From positions 1 to 5,908 of the forward strand of contig CADCPG010000156.1 of NCBI GenBank assembly GCA_902803255.1: a stretch of 5,908 nt of DNA, given 5' to 3'. The stretch is from an uncultured Ruminococcus sp. Lineage in GTDB: Bacteria; Bacillota; Clostridia; Oscillospirales; CAG-272. The notes beneath the pieces were generated by a model. The model was not told the DNA's origin and made no database searches. It saw nothing but the letters and a program-made list of their open reading frames with translations. Positions 5,907-5,908 of the stretch are shown here, in pieces (position 1 is the first letter of the stretch; each line of letters begins with the position of its first letter). The position numbers and the translations under genes were made by a program.

Positions 5907-5908
5907 TA

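Noticed and set aside
1..5908. CRISPR array, tRNA or rRNA gene, insertion-sequence ends
   Set aside because: No regularly spaced repeats, cloverleaf-like segment, transposase motif or matching terminal inverted repeats were seen on either strand.

Overview
This GC-rich window (roughly 60% GC by eye) looks chromosomal and most resembles a Gram-positive bacterium of the clostridial type. The gene order nusA–ylxR–ylxQ–infB is the translation/transcription cluster typical of Firmicutes. NusA is the short form without C-terminal acidic repeats, and the YodL/DUF3846-type protein at the left is of a kind I associate mainly with clostridial accessory DNA. No species can be named from the sequence alone.

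Right to left, everything convincing is on the minus strand. nusA (5867–4818) is followed after 4 nt by ylxR (4813–4511), which overlaps ylxQ (about 4527–4177). A 100-nt AT-richer gap with a small hairpin precedes infB (4076–1167), a 969-residue IF2 with a very long low-complexity linker. A GC-rich hairpin starts 7 nt after the infB stop and probably ends the operon. rbfA, the usual next gene in Firmicutes, is absent.

Between infB and the next gene lies a promoter, TTGACA-17-TATAAT with a TG extension, at 1092–1064. It reads leftwards into a leader with a 14-bp perfect palindrome and a hairpin that pairs a GGAG motif. This promoter drives a separate gene (947–216), an acidic protein that looks like a YodL-like domain joined to a DUF3846-like domain. 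The gene ends inside a strong, probably bidirectional terminator (179–217).

Positions 1–178 are visibly more AT-rich and hold no secure gene. There is a possible 3' tail of a plus-strand gene ending at 35 and an open plus-strand frame with no stop before the terminator.

The four operon genes act together: NusA modulates elongation, pausing and antitermination; YlxR and YlxQ are small RNA-binding or ribosome-associated proteins; IF2 places initiator tRNA on the ribosome. The leftmost gene is transcriptionally independent and is the accessory-looking part of the window. I see no clear new multi-gene system. The best lead is this two-domain protein together with its strong promoter and possible operator.
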